A stretch of DNA of 64,000 nucleotides, from the NCBI GenBank assembly GCA_002082245.2, contig NBTC02000002.1, positions 1,798,001 through 1,862,000 of the forward strand. The letters are read 5' to 3'. Below, piece after piece: positions 27,995 to 38,557 of this stretch (the stretch's first letter is position 1; every line of letters starts with the position of its first letter). A model generated the notes under the pieces. It searched no databases and was not told the origin of the DNA. It saw only the letters and a program-made list of their open reading frames with translations. The translations under genes and the position numbers were made by a program. Source of the DNA: Yersinia enterocolitica (lineage in GTDB: Bacteria; Pseudomonadota; Gammaproteobacteria; Enterobacterales; Enterobacteriaceae).

Positions 27995-29761
27995 TTAATA
28001 AGAACGCACTTTCGGCGGGAATGCCGCGCGTAGCTTAGGCTGCATGTTTACCTCACGGCGGGTCATGCTCTCAGTGTCTGGCAAATAGAGCGAATGGCAC
28101 AGCCAGTTAGCATCATCACGGTCCGGGAAGTCGAAGCGGCTATGAGCACCACGACTTTCGGTACGGAAGTTTGCTGATACGGCGGTGGAAAACGCAGTTT
28201 CCATCAGGTTATCCAATTCCAGACATTCAATACGCTGGGTATTGAACTCGCTGGAAGTGTCATCCAGACGGGCATTTTGCAGACGTTCGCGGATAGTTCT
28301 TAACTCTTCCAATCCTTTCGCCATCGCATCACCTTCGCGGAATACCGAGAAGTTATGCTGCATGCAAGATTGCAGTGCTTTGCGGATCTCAACGGGATCT
28401 TCACCTGAACGGGTGTTGTTCCAACGGTTCATTCGTTCCAGTGAGGCTTCAATATCTGATTCGCTGGCATCGCGGCTAGCACCCTGCTCCAGTAATGACT
28501 CTTGCAGATGCATACCGGCAGCACGACCAAACACCACCAGGTCCAGCAATGAGTTGCCCCCCAGGCGGTTGGCACCGTGGACGGAAACACAGGCGATTTC
28601 ACCGACCGCAAACAAACCAGGGATGACAACATCTTCACCCTTTTCATTTACTGTAATTGCCTGGCCGGTCACTTTGGTCGGAATACCGCCCATCATGTAA
28701 TGACAGGTTGGAATAACCGGAATAGGCTCTTTGATTGGGTCAACATGAGCAAAGGTGCGAGATAACTCAAGGATGCCCGGCAGGCGGGATTCCAGCACAT
28801 CTTTACCCAAGTGATCTAATTTCAGTTTGGCATGTGGGCCCCAAGGACCATCACAGCCACGACCTTCACGGATTTCAATCATAATGGAACGTGCAACCAC
28901 GTCACGACCCGCCAAATCTTTGGCGTTCGGGGCATAACGTTCCATAAAGCGTTCACCGTGCTTATTCAGCAGATAGCCACCTTCACCACGGCAACCCTCG
29001 GTAACCAGCACCCCTGCCCCAGCGATACCCGTCGGGTGGAACTGCCACATTTCCATATCCTGCACCGGTACACCGGCACGCAGTGCCATCCCCACGCCGT
29101 CACCGGTATTAATGTGCGCATTGGTGGTTGATTGATAGATACGACCCGCACCACCGGTGGCCAGCACCGTGGCCCGCGCTTTGAAATAGACCACTTCACC
29201 GGTTTCAATACAGATAGCAGTACAGCCAACGAAGGCGCCATCCTGATTTTTCACCAGATCCAGTGCATACCACTCAGAGAAGATAGTGGTGTGGTTTTTC
29301 AGGTTTTGCTGATAAAGGGTGTGTAATAGCGCATGGCCGGTACGGTCTGCGGCTGCCGCAGTTCGCGCCGCCTGCTCACCACCAAAGTTGCGCGATTGCC
29401 CACCAAATGGCCGCTGATAAATGCTGCCATCTTCTAAACGGGAGAAAGGTAACCCCATATGTTCCAGTTCGAGTACCGCTTCTGGACCGGTTTTACACAT
29501 ATATTCAATGGCATCCTGGTCACCGATATAATCGGAACCTTTTACCGTGTCATACATATGCCATTCCCAGTTATCTTCATGGGTATTACCCAGCGCCACG
29601 GTAATACCGCCCTGCGCAGATACCGTATGGGAACGGGTAGGGAAAACTTTAGATATCAGGGCACAAGACAGCCCCATTTGTGAAATTTGCAGTGCGGCGC
29701 GCATACCTGCACCACCTGCACCGACGACGACAGCGTCAAACTCTCTGACCGGCAGTTTCAT
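27995..29761 (-). CDS. sdhA: Succinate dehydrogenase flavoprotein subunit
   Basis: A 588-residue subunit that oxidises succinate to fumarate. N-terminal FAD-binding motif [17 protein letters not shown]; the FAD-attachment His is in [11 protein letters not shown]; the catalytic region around [16 protein letters not shown] and MMGGIPTK is intact; C-terminus FPPKVRSY matches E. coli. Same length as E. coli SdhA. Directly follows sdhD with no gap. Confidence 0.98.
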   Translation of the reverse strand: MKLPVREFDAVVVGAGGAGMRAALQISQMGLSCALISKVFPTRSHTVSAQGGITVALGNTHEDNWEWHMYDTVKGSDYIGDQDAIEYMCKTGPEAVLELEHMGLPFSRLEDGSIYQRPFGGQSRNFGGEQAARTAAAADRTGHALLHTLYQQNLKNHTTIFSEWYALDLVKNQDGAFVGCTAICIETGEVVYFKARATVLATGGAGRIYQSTTNAHINTGDGVGMALRAGVPVQDMEMWQFHPTGIAGAGVLVTEGCRGEGGYLLNKHGERFMERYAPNAKDLAGRDVVARSIMIEIREGRGCDGPWGPHAKLKLDHLGKDVLESRLPGILELSRTFAHVDPIKEPIPVIPTCHYMMGGIPTKVTGQAITVNEKGEDVVIPGLFAVGEIACVSVHGANRLGGNSLLDLVVFGRAAGMHLQESLLEQGASRDASESDIEASLERMNRWNNTRSGEDPVEIRKALQSCMQHNFSVFREGDAMAKGLEELRTIRERLQNARLDDTSSEFNTQRIECLELDNLMETAFSTAVSANFRTESRGAHSRFDFPDRDDANWLCHSLYLPDTESMTRREVNMQPKLRAAFPPKVRSY

Positions 29762-30109
29762 TTAAGCACCCCACACCACAATTGTTCCATACAATAGATA
29801 GACCAGCAGCGTAACCACAACGGCCAGTTGTAACACCAGTCGTACCGCTAGCGGCTTTATATAGTCCGTTAATACCTGCCACAGACCAATCCAAGCGTGA
29901 GCCAGAATCGACAGCAAGGTCAGCAGGGTAAATACTTTTGTGATGTGCGAGGCAAAAAAGCCGCGCCAGATTTCATAGGTGATGTCCGGGACAATAACGA
30001 CGAAGCCCAGGATATAAAGAATATAAAGAGTGATGACGATTGCAGAAGCACGCAGTAACAGCCAGTCGTGTACTCCATTACGCCCTAACGCAGAAGCATT
30101 GCTTACCAT
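29762..30109 (-). CDS. sdhD: Succinate dehydrogenase membrane anchor SdhD
   Basis: A 115-residue inner-membrane anchor with three helices. Quinone-site Tyr83 is conserved (LTDYIKP) and H71 is in LAHAWIG. The ATG at 30109 gives [16 protein letters not shown], as in E. coli; an upstream in-frame extension to 30238 lies inside sdhC and is not used. The start overlaps the sdhC end by 7 bp. Confidence 0.97.
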   Translation of the reverse strand: MVSNASALGRNGVHDWLLLRASAIVITLYILYILGFVVIVPDITYEIWRGFFASHITKVFTLLTLLSILAHAWIGLWQVLTDYIKPLAVRLVLQLAVVVTLLVYLLYGTIVVWGA

Positions 30110-30492
30110 ACGAGGACTCCAGCTAAAACTGACAGCACCAAGGTTAACACCATTGTTACTTGTGCGGAGCGGGTCCCCGCAGCCAAGCTCTCTTCGATGT
30201 AGCCAAAATCCATAAGCAAGTGACGGATGCCACCGCAAACGTGATAGGCCAGCGCAGTAAGTATTCCCCAGAAGATGAATTTAACAATAAAACTATTCAT
30301 GACAGCCGCTGCTTGCATGAATCCCTCTTGCGAGGAAACAGACAAACCTAACAGCCAAAGGAGGATACCAACGGCAACGAAAGTAATTACGCCAGAGACT
30401 CGGTGTAAAATGGACGCTATCGCAGTAACGGGAAATCGAATCGTTTGCAGATCCAAGTTGACAGGTCTTTGTTTTTTCACGGTTTTGCCCAC
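30103..30492 (-). CDS. sdhC: Succinate dehydrogenase cytochrome b556 subunit (GTG start)
   Basis: A 129-residue membrane anchor with three helices. Heme b ligand H84 is in [12 protein letters not shown], and SILHRVSGV near residue 27 is the family signature. GTG at 30492 gives [20 protein letters not shown] and exactly the E. coli length; a longer frame to 30585 adds non-conserved residues. First gene of sdhCDAB-sucABCD, divergent from gltA. Confidence 0.95.
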   Translation of the reverse strand: MGKTVKKQRPVNLDLQTIRFPVTAIASILHRVSGVITFVAVGILLWLLGLSVSSQEGFMQAAAVMNSFIVKFIFWGILTALAYHVCGGIRHLLMDFGYIEESLAAGTRSAQVTMVLTLVLSVLAGVLVW

Positions 30493-31159
30493 ACAGCTCT
30501 TATTATTTTCCTTCCTCCGGGCCTTGTTGGGATCAGACAGCGTTAAGAGCCGAAACCCTTCACATCGCACATTTAAACATAACATCCTGCATGCCTAAAT
30601 GACGTGTTCTATATAACGCTGGGTGCTCCTACTTCAGGGTAATCCGGAGACCTGGCGGCAGTATAGGGGGTTCACATTCTTATTACAATTCCCACACAAA
30701 CCGATTGGTAACATTTCCCCTGAACAGTGATTAGGATCACGATTTACACAATTTATATAAAATTAATTATCTGATTTGACAAAGAATAAACATTTCCATT
30801 ACAACTAGGGTAGAAATAAGCCCTATGATGCACTAAAGGTCTGCGGATACACTTCCCCATAAGCCTAAGTTATGCAACAGTGTATTAAGTGAATATCCCC
30901 ATAGATATCGTAGGCAATGAACTATAAACGATAAGCATCCGACAAATCGTTAACAACTTTGTAACGTCGCTATCGATCCAGCCTCTCGGATCGCTGGCCG
31001 CATTGGTAAGACACTCTGTACCCTAAATCATGTTTTAATCGTGAATAAAACGTTTAATCGTGAATCAAACAGAGCAGTGCCGATAAGATAATGCCCTACA
31101 GGCATCTAAGACATTCCAGTTGTTAGCGGTTTTTAAAATAAGCGCGAAGGAGACTGTAA
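30493..31159. other. Divergent sdhC-gltA regulatory region
   Basis: 667 bp, no gene. AT-rich centre (30740-30800) with TTAATTA-type sequence that could contain ArcA sites, and a CRP-like site at 30727-30740. The gltA ribosome site (AAGGAG) is at about 31147-31152. In E. coli both operons are repressed by ArcA and the sdh promoter is activated by CRP; the sequence is compatible but no transcription starts can be assigned. Confidence 0.65.
30727..30740. promoter_or_regulatory. Candidate CRP site in the sdhC-gltA region
   Basis: GTGA-TTAGGA-TCAC is a perfect CRP core (GTGA-N6-TCAC), 235 bp upstream of the sdhC start and 420 bp from gltA. It lies on the sdhC side, consistent with CRP activation of sdh. 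Confidence 0.6.
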
Positions 31160-32446
31160 ATGGCTGATAAAAAAGCGACGCTGAATCTGGCAGGCGAAGC
31201 TGCGATTGAACTGAAGGTTCTATCCCCAACCCTCGGCACTGACGTGATCGACGTCAGCACTTTAGGTTCTAAAGGGTATTTTACCTATGACCCTGGGTTT
31301 ACCTCTACCGCGTCCTGCGAATCAAAAATCACGTTTATCGATGGTGATAAAGGGATCCTACTGCATCGTGGATACCCTATTGATCAATTGGCAAAAAACT
31401 CTACTTATCTGGAAGTTTGCTACATTTTGCTGTACGGCGAAACCCCCACAGCAGAAGAGTATGAAACCTTCAAAGCGACAGTAACCCGCCACACCATGAT
31501 CCACGAGCAAATCACCAGCTTGTTCCGTGGGTTCCGTCGCGACTCACATCCGATGGCTGTATTATGCGGAGTGACCGGTGCACTGGCCGCGTTCTACCAT
31601 GACGCACTGGATGTAAACAACGAGCGCCATCGTGAAATTACCGCCTTCCGTCTGCTGTCTAAAATGCCAACAGTGGCTGCCATGTGTTATAAATATTCCA
31701 TCGGCCAGCCGTTTGTTTATCCACGTAACGACCTGTCCTATGCCGGTAACTTCCTGCGTATGATGTTCTCCACACCGTGCGAAGAGTATGAAGTCAACCC
31801 GGTGCTGGAACGCGCGATGGATCGTATTTTTATCCTACATGCCGACCACGAACAGAACGCCTCTACCTCTACTGTGCGCACCGCAGGTTCTTCGGGCGCT
31901 AACCCGTTTGCCTGTATCGCCGCGGGGATAGCATCCCTGTGGGGGCCAGCTCACGGCGGCGCGAACGAAGCCTGCCTGAAAATGCTGGAAGAGATTAAAT
32001 CTGTCGAGCATATTCCAGAATTTATCAAACGCGCGAAGGATAAAAACGACTCATTCCGCCTGATGGGCTTCGGTCACCGCGTGTATAAGAATTACGATCC
32101 GCGCGCTACGGTGATGAAAGAAACCTGTGATGAGGTATTGAAAGAACTCAAACTGGAAAATGACAGCCTATTTGCTGTCGCGAAAGAGCTGGAACGTATC
32201 GCACTGGAAGACCCCTACTTCGTTGAGAAAAAGCTATATCCAAACGTGGACTTCTATTCAGGTATCATCCTGAAAGCCATGGGGATCCCGTCTTCAATGT
32301 TTACCGTGATGTTCGCGATAGCCCGTACCATTGGCTGGATTGCTCACTGGAATGAAATGCACGATGAGGGCCTTAAAATTGCCCGTCCGCGTCAGCTTTA
32401 TACCGGTTATGCCGAACGTGACTTCAATAGTCAACTGAAGAAATAA
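31160..32446 (+). CDS. gltA: Citrate synthase (type II, hexameric)
   Basis: A 428-residue cytoplasmic enzyme condensing oxaloacetate and acetyl-CoA to citrate. The catalytic histidines are in [15 protein letters not shown] and [13 protein letters not shown]. The N-terminal beta-rich domain of the NADH-regulated type II enzyme is present ([20 protein letters not shown]). The start is preceded by AAGGAG. Divergent from sdhC. Confidence 0.98.
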   Translation: MADKKATLNLAGEAAIELKVLSPTLGTDVIDVSTLGSKGYFTYDPGFTSTASCESKITFIDGDKGILLHRGYPIDQLAKNSTYLEVCYILLYGETPTAEEYETFKATVTRHTMIHEQITSLFRGFRRDSHPMAVLCGVTGALAAFYHDALDVNNERHREITAFRLLSKMPTVAAMCYKYSIGQPFVYPRNDLSYAGNFLRMMFSTPCEEYEVNPVLERAMDRIFILHADHEQNASTSTVRTAGSSGANPFACIAAGIASLWGPAHGGANEACLKMLEEIKSVEHIPEFIKRAKDKNDSFRLMGFGHRVYKNYDPRATVMKETCDEVLKELKLENDSLFAVAKELERIALEDPYFVEKKLYPNVDFYSGIILKAMGIPSSMFTVMFAIARTIGWIAHWNEMHDEGLKIARPRQLYTGYAERDFNSQLKK

Positions 32447-32476
32447 GCAGAGTAATTAGACTGTTTATGATGAGAG

Positions 32477-32503
32477 CGCCACCGGTGAAGGTGGCGTTTT
32501 TTT
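32477..32503 (+). terminator. Intrinsic terminator of gltA
   Basis: CGCCACC-GGTGAA-GGTGGCG stem-loop followed by seven T residues, 30 bp after the gltA stop. It ends 9 bp before the convergent pcp stop. Confidence 0.92.
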
Positions 32504-32512
32504 ATAGAGAAA

Positions 32513-33160
32513 TCAGTGGATCGCGCCGCCTGATATATGCAGATCGTGTTCAATTTGCATGGCAATAGAGATAGCCAGTTCTAAGGCTACCAGCACTGAA
32601 TGTGTTGACATACTGGGTGATCCGGGGTGAGCTACCGCCTGTTCCGGCAGATAAGGGATATGAATGAAACCACCCTTCACCTCACTATTGAGCTGGTTTA
32701 ACCGATGCAATAACCCGTACATCACATGGTTACAGACATAGGTTCCGGCCGTCTGGGAGACCGAGGCCGGAATGCCCGCCTCACGGATACCCTGCACCAT
32801 CGCCTTGATGGGCAAACGGGTAAAGTATGCCGCCGGGCCATCCTCAACTATCGGCTGATCTACCGGTTGATTCCCCAAATTGTCAGGAATACGGGCATCA
32901 TCAACGTTAATAGCTACCCGTTCGATAGTAATATCGGCGCGTCCCCCGGCCTGACCGACAGCCAACACCAATACTGGCTGAATTTCATCTATCGCGGCAT
33001 TCAACGCAATTAATGCTTCACCAAAGGCGCAAGGCAACTGGCGAGCCACCACTCTGACCCCACCCAGCATTAAATCATTCAATTGTTTGACCACTTCCCA
33101 AGAAGGATTTACTCGCTCCCCACCAAATGGCTCAAACCCGGTAATTAATACACTTCTCAT
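32513..33160 (-). CDS. pcp: Pyrrolidone-carboxylate peptidase (pyroglutamyl peptidase I)
   Basis: A 215-residue cytoplasmic cysteine peptidase (family C15) that removes N-terminal pyroglutamate from peptides. The catalytic triad is visible: E80 ([14 protein letters not shown]), C143 ([15 protein letters not shown]) and H167 ([12 protein letters not shown]). ATG at 33160 follows AGGAG at good spacing; two upstream GTGs are less likely. Last gene of a leftward cluster with two DUF membrane proteins and pxpBCA, so its product, free pyroglutamate, could go directly to 5-oxoprolinase. E. coli K-12 has no pcp. Confidence 0.95.
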   Translation of the reverse strand: MRSVLITGFEPFGGERVNPSWEVVKQLNDLMLGGVRVVARQLPCAFGEALIALNAAIDEIQPVLVLAVGQAGGRADITIERVAINVDDARIPDNLGNQPVDQPIVEDGPAAYFTRLPIKAMVQGIREAGIPASVSQTAGTYVCNHVMYGLLHRLNQLNSEVKGGFIHIPYLPEQAVAHPGSPSMSTHSVLVALELAISIAMQIEHDLHISGGAIH

Positions 33161-33168
33161 CACCACTC

Positions 33169-34188
33169 CTAGAGGAACATCAGGAAATACAGCAAGAATA
33201 CGTTAACAATCAATAGAGTCACCCCGGTTGGAATCTGCGCTTTAATCACCGCATTCTTATCCGGCAACTCCAGTAACGCAGCAGGAACGATATTAAAGTT
33301 GGCTGCCATCGGCGTCATTAAGGTACCGCAGTACCCTGAGAACATACCAATAGCTGCCATCACTGCGGGATTACCGCCGTGTTGCAATACTAAAATTGGA
33401 ATACCGATACCGGCAGTGACGATGGGGAAAGCAGCAAAGGCATTACCCATGATCATGGTTAACAGTGCCATGCCAATAGCATAGACCGCCACGGCGACAA
33501 AGCGATGATCGACTGCCAGATATTCCTGTGTCAGATGGGCAATAGCAGTTCCGACCCCGGCGGTGGTAAACAGCAGGCCAAGGGTGGCCAATATCTGTGG
33601 CAAGATAAATGCCCAGCCGATGGAATCGAGCAAACGCCGAGCTTCCTGCACCGGTTGTGCCGCGGTTTCGTGGGTCATGACGACCGCAATAATCAAACCG
33701 AGAACACAACCAACAGTCATCGAGAATAAGGTGACTAAGGTGGCGTGGTTGCCGGTGCCAAACAGCCATTGATCCAGCGCGGGGATATTGTTAAACAGCA
33801 GCACGCCAATAACCGTCACCACTGGGATAGCCAATGTCGGGATGAACAGCCGGTTCCCCAAACGCTTGGCACTCACTTCGCGCTGTTCTGGAGTGCGTTG
33901 ATGATAGCTACCCAGTTTTACCCCACCAAAACCGGCAATCAGCGCCATAATCACCACCACCACACCGACAGTAATATTCAGAATGCGCTTCTCATCCGGT
34001 CCCTCGCCCGCCAAAGTATTGGCCAGACGATAGGTCCAATCACCCACCAGGAAAATCAGCCCGTATAATCCCCAAAATAAACCGGTGGTGATACGGCGCG
34101 GGTTGGCCTTATCACGAAATGACATTAACGCGACAATCAACAGCACTACGCCAGCCAGCCAATAAAGATATTGTTGTTGGAAAATCAT
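33169..34188 (-). CDS. DUF979 family membrane protein
   Basis: A 339-residue polytopic membrane protein with about nine to ten hydrophobic helices. [38 protein letters not shown] and the C-terminal hydrophobic end are typical of DUF979, which nearly always occurs beside DUF969. The start overlaps the DUF969 gene by 4 bp, and pcp begins 8 bp after its stop, so the three are probably one transcript. Function is not established. The context (pcp, pxpABC) and the polytopic structure suggest one half of a transporter for pyroglutamate or pyroglutamyl peptides. Confidence 0.85.
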   Translation of the reverse strand: MIFQQQYLYWLAGVVLLIVALMSFRDKANPRRITTGLFWGLYGLIFLVGDWTYRLANTLAGEGPDEKRILNITVGVVVVIMALIAGFGGVKLGSYHQRTPEQREVSAKRLGNRLFIPTLAIPVVTVIGVLLFNNIPALDQWLFGTGNHATLVTLFSMTVGCVLGLIIAVVMTHETAAQPVQEARRLLDSIGWAFILPQILATLGLLFTTAGVGTAIAHLTQEYLAVDHRFVAVAVYAIGMALLTMIMGNAFAAFPIVTAGIGIPILVLQHGGNPAVMAAIGMFSGYCGTLMTPMAANFNIVPAALLELPDKNAVIKAQIPTGVTLLIVNVFLLYFLMFL

Positions 34189-34916
34189 TTTGCGTCTCCC
34201 TTGGTAGCCAAAGCAGACTGACTCAGCGCGGTTAACTCAGCGGCGAGGTGTTTATCCAAACGTTGCAAACGGTAGGCGTGGATCAGGAAAGCACAAATCG
34301 CCGTCGGGATACCCCACAACGCAATGTGTAACGGCTCGGTCTGAATGCCACCGGATTCCAGCATAAAGTTGTGCATAAAAATAATCGCACCGAAAGCGAC
34401 AAAAATATCTTCACCGAAGAACAACCCAACGTTATCGGTCGCGGCAGACATTGCACGCAGGCGATAACGCACTTTCTCCGGTAACTCACCATAACGGGTT
34501 TCAGCCGCCCCTTCTGCCATCGGTGCCAGTAATGGCCGTACCATTTGCGGATGACCACCCAGACTGGTTAAACCCAGCGCGGCTGTCGCTTCACGCACAA
34601 ACAGATACACAATCAATAAACGGCCAGAGGTGGCACTTTTAATTTGTGAAATCCACACCTGCGCTCGCTCTTTCAAGCCGTGGCGCTCCAGCAAGCCGAT
34701 AACAGCCAGTGGCAGTAACAGAATCAGAGGCAGGTTGCGGGTATTGAGAAAACCTTCACCCAGTTTTTCCAAAATAGTGGCCATTGGCATTAGCGCCGCC
34801 AGACCAGTGATGATACCGGCGGTAATCACCACCAGTACTGCGTTGATACGCAGTAAAAATCCGATTACGATCGCCGCAATACCAATTAGCGGCCAAAGGT
34901 TTACCGTTTGTTCCAA
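34185..34916 (-). CDS. DUF969 family membrane protein (TTG start)
   Basis: A 243-residue polytopic membrane protein, about six helices, with conserved segments GFLNTRNLPLILLLPLAVIG, FVREATAALGLTSLGGHPQM and TDNVGLFFGEDIFVAFGAII typical of DUF969. The start appears to be a TTG at 34914-34916, with AGGAG seven bases upstream; no closer ATG fits. Overlaps the DUF979 gene (ATGA). A 109-bp gap separates it from pxpA. Probably works with DUF979 as a two-part transporter; substrate unproven. Confidence 0.83.
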   Translation of the reverse strand: MEQTVNLWPLIGIAAIVIGFLLRINAVLVVITAGIITGLAALMPMATILEKLGEGFLNTRNLPLILLLPLAVIGLLERHGLKERAQVWISQIKSATSGRLLIVYLFVREATAALGLTSLGGHPQMVRPLLAPMAEGAAETRYGELPEKVRYRLRAMSAATDNVGLFFGEDIFVAFGAIIFMHNFMLESGGIQTEPLHIALWGIPTAICAFLIHAYRLQRLDKHLAAELTALSQSALATKGDAK

Positions 34917-35025
34917 GGTGACTCTCCTGTCCTAAAGTGTTGTTATAAAGTGTGATATGTAGCTAATTGATGAAGCAATTCCACCCGGGCCAGGCGGTTA
35001 TAATTTTTACTGCCCAACGTCCATC

Positions 35026-35763
35026 TTACTGCGCGGTTACCGTGATATTTTGCTGCTGAAAACTGTGGCGTAAACGGCGGGCAAAATCCAAGGCATGGGC
35101 TCCATCACCGTGGACGCATACTGTATCCGCCTGTACCGCTACCCAACTGCTATCACGAGCCTGAACCTGCTGACGCTGCACCATTGCCAACGTTTGTGAC
35201 AACGCCAACTCGTCACTTTCAATTAAGGCATCTGGCTGGCTGCGCGGCACGAGAGTGCCATCAGGCTGATAGCGACGATCAGCGAATACCTCTTGTCGGG
35301 TCACCAAACCTGCGCGTTCACCGGCACGGATCAATTCGCTTCCCGCCAATCCAACCAGCCGTAACGACGTGTCCACGGCTTTCACCGCTTTCGCTATGGC
35401 ATCCGCCAGCAGAGGATCAACCGCCGCCTGGTTATACAACATGCCATGAGGCTTCACATGTTGCATCACGCCGCCCTCCGCCTTCACGATAGCTGCCAAG
35501 GCACCTAATTGATAAACCACTTGGGCATACACCGTCTCAGGGGGTAACTGCATCGCGGTTCGACCAAAATTCTCGCGATCAGGGAAACTCGGATGCGCAC
35601 CGATAGCAACGCCATATTCCATAGCCCAGCGCACCGACTGGCGCATGGTCTGCGCATCACCGGCATGAAAGCCACAGGCAATATTGGCTGAACTGACCAA
35701 TTGCAGCAGTGCTTGATCATTAGCGCAGCCTTCACCTAAATCGGCGTTTAAATCAATCTTCAT
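35026..35763 (-). CDS. pxpA: 5-oxoprolinase subunit PxpA (LamB/YcsF family)
   Basis: A 245-residue cytoplasmic protein. The LamB/YcsF signature [20 protein letters not shown] starts at residue 3, with [10 protein letters not shown] and [11 protein letters not shown] further on. With PxpB and PxpC it hydrolyses 5-oxoproline (pyroglutamate) to glutamate using ATP. ATG at 35763 overlaps the pxpC stop (4 bp) and begins [10 protein letters not shown]; the in-frame extension to 35802 lies inside pxpC. Confidence 0.95.
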   Translation of the reverse strand: MKIDLNADLGEGCANDQALLQLVSSANIACGFHAGDAQTMRQSVRWAMEYGVAIGAHPSFPDRENFGRTAMQLPPETVYAQVVYQLGALAAIVKAEGGVMQHVKPHGMLYNQAAVDPLLADAIAKAVKAVDTSLRLVGLAGSELIRAGERAGLVTRQEVFADRRYQPDGTLVPRSQPDALIESDELALSQTLAMVQRQQVQARDSSWVAVQADTVCVHGDGAHALDFARRLRHSFQQQNITVTAQ

Positions 35764-36710
35764 TTGGCCTCCGTCGCATCGAATCCTTGCTGTAAACCCC
35801 ATTCGATCTGTTTTAAGAAATGCTGTTGCTCCGCTTTGGCCCGCAGCGCCTCCTCAACTGTGCATGGCACAAAATGCACTGGTTCGCCGAGCCTAAGCTG
35901 AGCTAAATGATAAAGATCTGCTTCGATAACGCAGGCAATGCGCGGATAACCGCCGGTTGTCTGCGCATCAGCCATCAGCACAATCGGCTGGCCGTTGTGC
36001 GGCACTTGCACCACGCCAGGTAATAATCCGTGGGATAGCATCTCGCGGTCCGTGGTGCGCGCTAATTCGCGCCCGGTCAGGCGATATCCCATACGGTTGC
36101 TCTGTGGGCTGAGTTGCCAGGCTTCACGCCAAAAAGCACCCTGTGCGATATCGTCGAACTCATGATATTCCGGGCCAGGAACAGCCCGGACACGGTTACC
36201 AAATAACAGTTGTTTGATACCGACTGATTCACGTGGTAAACGTGTGGTTTGGCCTAATGGCAGGGTGTCGCCATCTTTGATCAGTCGCCCCTGATAACCG
36301 CCAAAACCGGCTTTCAGGTCGGTGCTGCGTGAACCCAACATCTCCGGTACTGCAATCCCTCCAGAGATGGCTAAATAGCTGCGCATTCCCCGATGTGGCA
36401 CACTGAGTTTTAGCTGCTGCCCCGGCTTGACCGGATAACGCCAGCCGGTCCACAGCAATTGGTTATCAAGCCGGGCATCGCAACCAGCTCCTGTCACCGC
36501 TATCCAGCCTGGTTGCGTAAATTGTGCCGTAAACTGACCAAGGGTAATTTCCAGCCCGGCAGCATCAGGCTCATTACCTACCAGCATATTTGCCATGCTG
36601 AGCGCTGGTAAATCGAGTGCCCCACCCTGGCTGATTCCCAAACGGCGAAAACCGCCACGGCCACTGTCTTGTACTGTGGTATAAATACCTGAACGAATAA
36701 TATTCAGCAT
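35760..36710 (-). CDS. pxpC: 5-oxoprolinase subunit PxpC (biotin-dependent carboxyltransferase-like)
   Basis: A 316-residue protein of the KipA/YbgK family, related to the allophanate hydrolase C-terminal half. Landmarks: [20 protein letters not shown] near residue 10, [30 protein letters not shown], and [18 protein letters not shown]. Partner of PxpB and PxpA in ATP-dependent 5-oxoproline cleavage. Overlaps pxpB by 7 bp and pxpA by 4 bp, so the three subunits are tightly coupled. Confidence 0.95.
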   Translation of the reverse strand: MLNIIRSGIYTTVQDSGRGGFRRLGISQGGALDLPALSMANMLVGNEPDAAGLEITLGQFTAQFTQPGWIAVTGAGCDARLDNQLLWTGWRYPVKPGQQLKLSVPHRGMRSYLAISGGIAVPEMLGSRSTDLKAGFGGYQGRLIKDGDTLPLGQTTRLPRESVGIKQLLFGNRVRAVPGPEYHEFDDIAQGAFWREAWQLSPQSNRMGYRLTGRELARTTDREMLSHGLLPGVVQVPHNGQPIVLMADAQTTGGYPRIACVIEADLYHLAQLRLGEPVHFVPCTVEEALRAKAEQQHFLKQIEWGLQQGFDATEAK

Positions 36711-37360
36711 ACGCCCTCCTTTAAGGGCAGGAAGCGCACATTATCGCCGGGCCGTAACAAGGTTGGCGGCATCTCCAGCGGGTTAAACAGTGCCAATGAT
36801 GTGCGGCCAATAAGTTGCCAGCCGCCGGGCGTTGCCAGTGGATAGATACCGGTTTGGCTACCGCCAATACCGACAGAACCGGGCGCGACCACTAAACGTG
36901 GTTCAGCACGCCGTGGCGTGGCGAGTTTTTCCGGCATCCCCCCCAGATATGAGAAGCCCGGCTGGAACCCCAAAAAATAGACGATATAGCTCGCGCCAGC
37001 GTGGCACTCCACCACCTGACGCTCTGTCATGCCAGTGTGACGAGCCACTTCAGCCAGGTCTGGGCCTGCCTCACCGCCATAAACCACTGGAATGGTGATA
37101 TCACGTGATTCAGGCACTAATGATTCGCTCTCCTCCCACCAGCGTTGGAGGCGTTCAATGGCGTCCAGCGCCGTATTTTGTGGATCTGACAATAATAGAG
37201 TCAGATTATTCATACCCGGAATCGCTTCAAGGACATCAGGATGATGAATCAGACGATCAGCTAAGCCCCAGATCCGTTGCTGGCTTGCTAATGTTACCGG
37301 CGGTTCCAATTCCAGAACCACCGCACTCTCTCCCAATAAATAGCATCGTGCTCTTTGCAC
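36704..37360 (-). CDS. pxpB: 5-oxoprolinase subunit PxpB (KipI/YbgJ family)
   Basis: A 218-residue cytoplasmic protein of the KipI family. [20 protein letters not shown] and [20 protein letters not shown] are diagnostic. It acts with PxpC and PxpA to convert 5-oxoproline to glutamate. First gene of a leftward cluster pxpB-pxpC-pxpA-DUF969-DUF979-pcp. In E. coli the homologous pxpBCA sit downstream of ybgI and upstream of nei; here nei is absent and the DUF pair plus pcp take its place. Confidence 0.95.
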   Translation of the reverse strand: MQRARCYLLGESAVVLELEPPVTLASQQRIWGLADRLIHHPDVLEAIPGMNNLTLLLSDPQNTALDAIERLQRWWEESESLVPESRDITIPVVYGGEAGPDLAEVARHTGMTERQVVECHAGASYIVYFLGFQPGFSYLGGMPEKLATPRRAEPRLVVAPGSVGIGGSQTGIYPLATPGGWQLIGRTSLALFNPLEMPPTLLRPGDNVRFLPLKEGVC

Positions 37361-37782
37361 TCCCGTCCCCCTAAGACATGTATAGTTTTTATTTTCATTA
37401 GATAAATAGCTTTTATAAGGACATATTTATGCGTTAGCACCTAACTGCTGTCAATAGAACTGAATCAACCAATAGATATCAGCAATCACTAGATTCAATG
37501 TAAATACTGAAATTAACCGCTGAAAACAGCGTATTTTGAAGTTTTTTACGAAGGAAAGTGGTAAATAATCGATTCTTTTCTTATTTAGAATCAGGCTATA
37601 GAGAGCAAATATTCTTAAAAACTGTCGCTTTATCATCCAACTATGGCCAGATGATGATTTTAAATAGCCAGAGAGAGGATAAAACCTTGTTTAAAACATG
37701 GTTTAATTGCACATAAACAAGGAGATACCTACAGTAGATTATGCACCGATACTTATTACCAGTGCATAATGTTGCATAATGG
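37361..37782. other. Intergenic region upstream of pxpB
   Basis: 422 bp between pxpB and ybgI, strongly AT-rich, with no convincing gene. It should contain the pxp promoter; TTAGCACCTAA (37434-37444), a small interrupted palindrome, is the only local symmetry noticed. A 61-codon reading frame on the minus strand (37451-37636) has no ribosome site or family features and was not accepted. Confidence 0.6.
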
Positions 37783-38526
37783 TCAGGCGGGATTGGGGAT
37801 ATCGATAAAGATAACTTCAAATTGATGCTTGCTAGCCAACCATTCGCCTAACGCCTTGATACCGTAGCGCTCAGTGGCGTGATGCCCCGCAGCATAAAAA
37901 TTCACGCCCATCTCCCGGGCAATATGAATTGTTTGCTCTGAAACTTCACCAGTGATAAATGCATCAACACCAAAATCAGCCGCTTGTTGGATAAAACCCT
38001 GCCCGCCGCCGGTACACCAGGCAAGACGACGCACATCTACTGGCGCTCGATCACCACAATGTAATACCTCACGGCCCAACAATTTTTCCAGCCGTTCACG
38101 TAAAATTACCGCATTTAACGGTGCATCAAACTCACCATAAGGTAAGAAAGATTCAATTTCACCCGACACCCGAATACCCAGTAATTTAGCCAATTGCGCG
38201 TTATTGCCTAATTCAGGATGAGCATCCAGTGGCAAATGGTAGCCATACAAATTGATATCGTTGGTAAGCAATGTTTTCAGCCGGTTACGTTTCATTCCAC
38301 GCACCACGACCGGTTCATTTTTCCAAAAATAACCGTGATGAACCAAAATAGCATCGGCCTGTTGCCCAACCGCAGCATCCAATAGTGCCTGGCTGGCGGT
38401 CACGCCGGTGACAATGCGCTTGATCTCTTCGCGCCCCTCAACTTGCAAACCATTGGGTGCATAGTCTTGAAAAGCCGAGATATTCAGTTGGCTATTGAGT
38501 AGAGTTTCCAGTTCGGTATTGCGCAT
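37783..38526 (-). CDS. ybgI: NIF3-like protein YbgI (type 2 GTP cyclohydrolase I family)
   Basis: A 247-residue cytoplasmic dinuclear-metal protein, same length as E. coli YbgI. Metal-ligand and family motifs: ILVHHGYFWKNEPVVVRG, NLYGYHLPLDAHPELGNNA, WCTGGGQGFIQQAADFGVDA, FITGEVSEQ and AAGHHATERYG. The fold is conserved in all domains of life and the exact function is not settled, though roles in GTP cyclohydrolysis and recovery from radiation damage have been proposed. It lies upstream of pxpBCA, as in E. coli, but separated by 422 bp. Confidence 0.94.
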   Translation of the reverse strand: MRNTELETLLNSQLNISAFQDYAPNGLQVEGREEIKRIVTGVTASQALLDAAVGQQADAILVHHGYFWKNEPVVVRGMKRNRLKTLLTNDINLYGYHLPLDAHPELGNNAQLAKLLGIRVSGEIESFLPYGEFDAPLNAVILRERLEKLLGREVLHCGDRAPVDVRRLAWCTGGGQGFIQQAADFGVDAFITGEVSEQTIHIAREMGVNFYAAGHHATERYGIKALGEWLASKHQFEVIFIDIPNPA

Positions 38527-38557
38527 TTCATCAGCCTCAAAAAATATAAATGGGTAG

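Noticed and set aside
37451..37636. 61-codon frame upstream of pxpB
   Set aside because: AT-rich, no ribosome site, no family resemblance and no partner gene.
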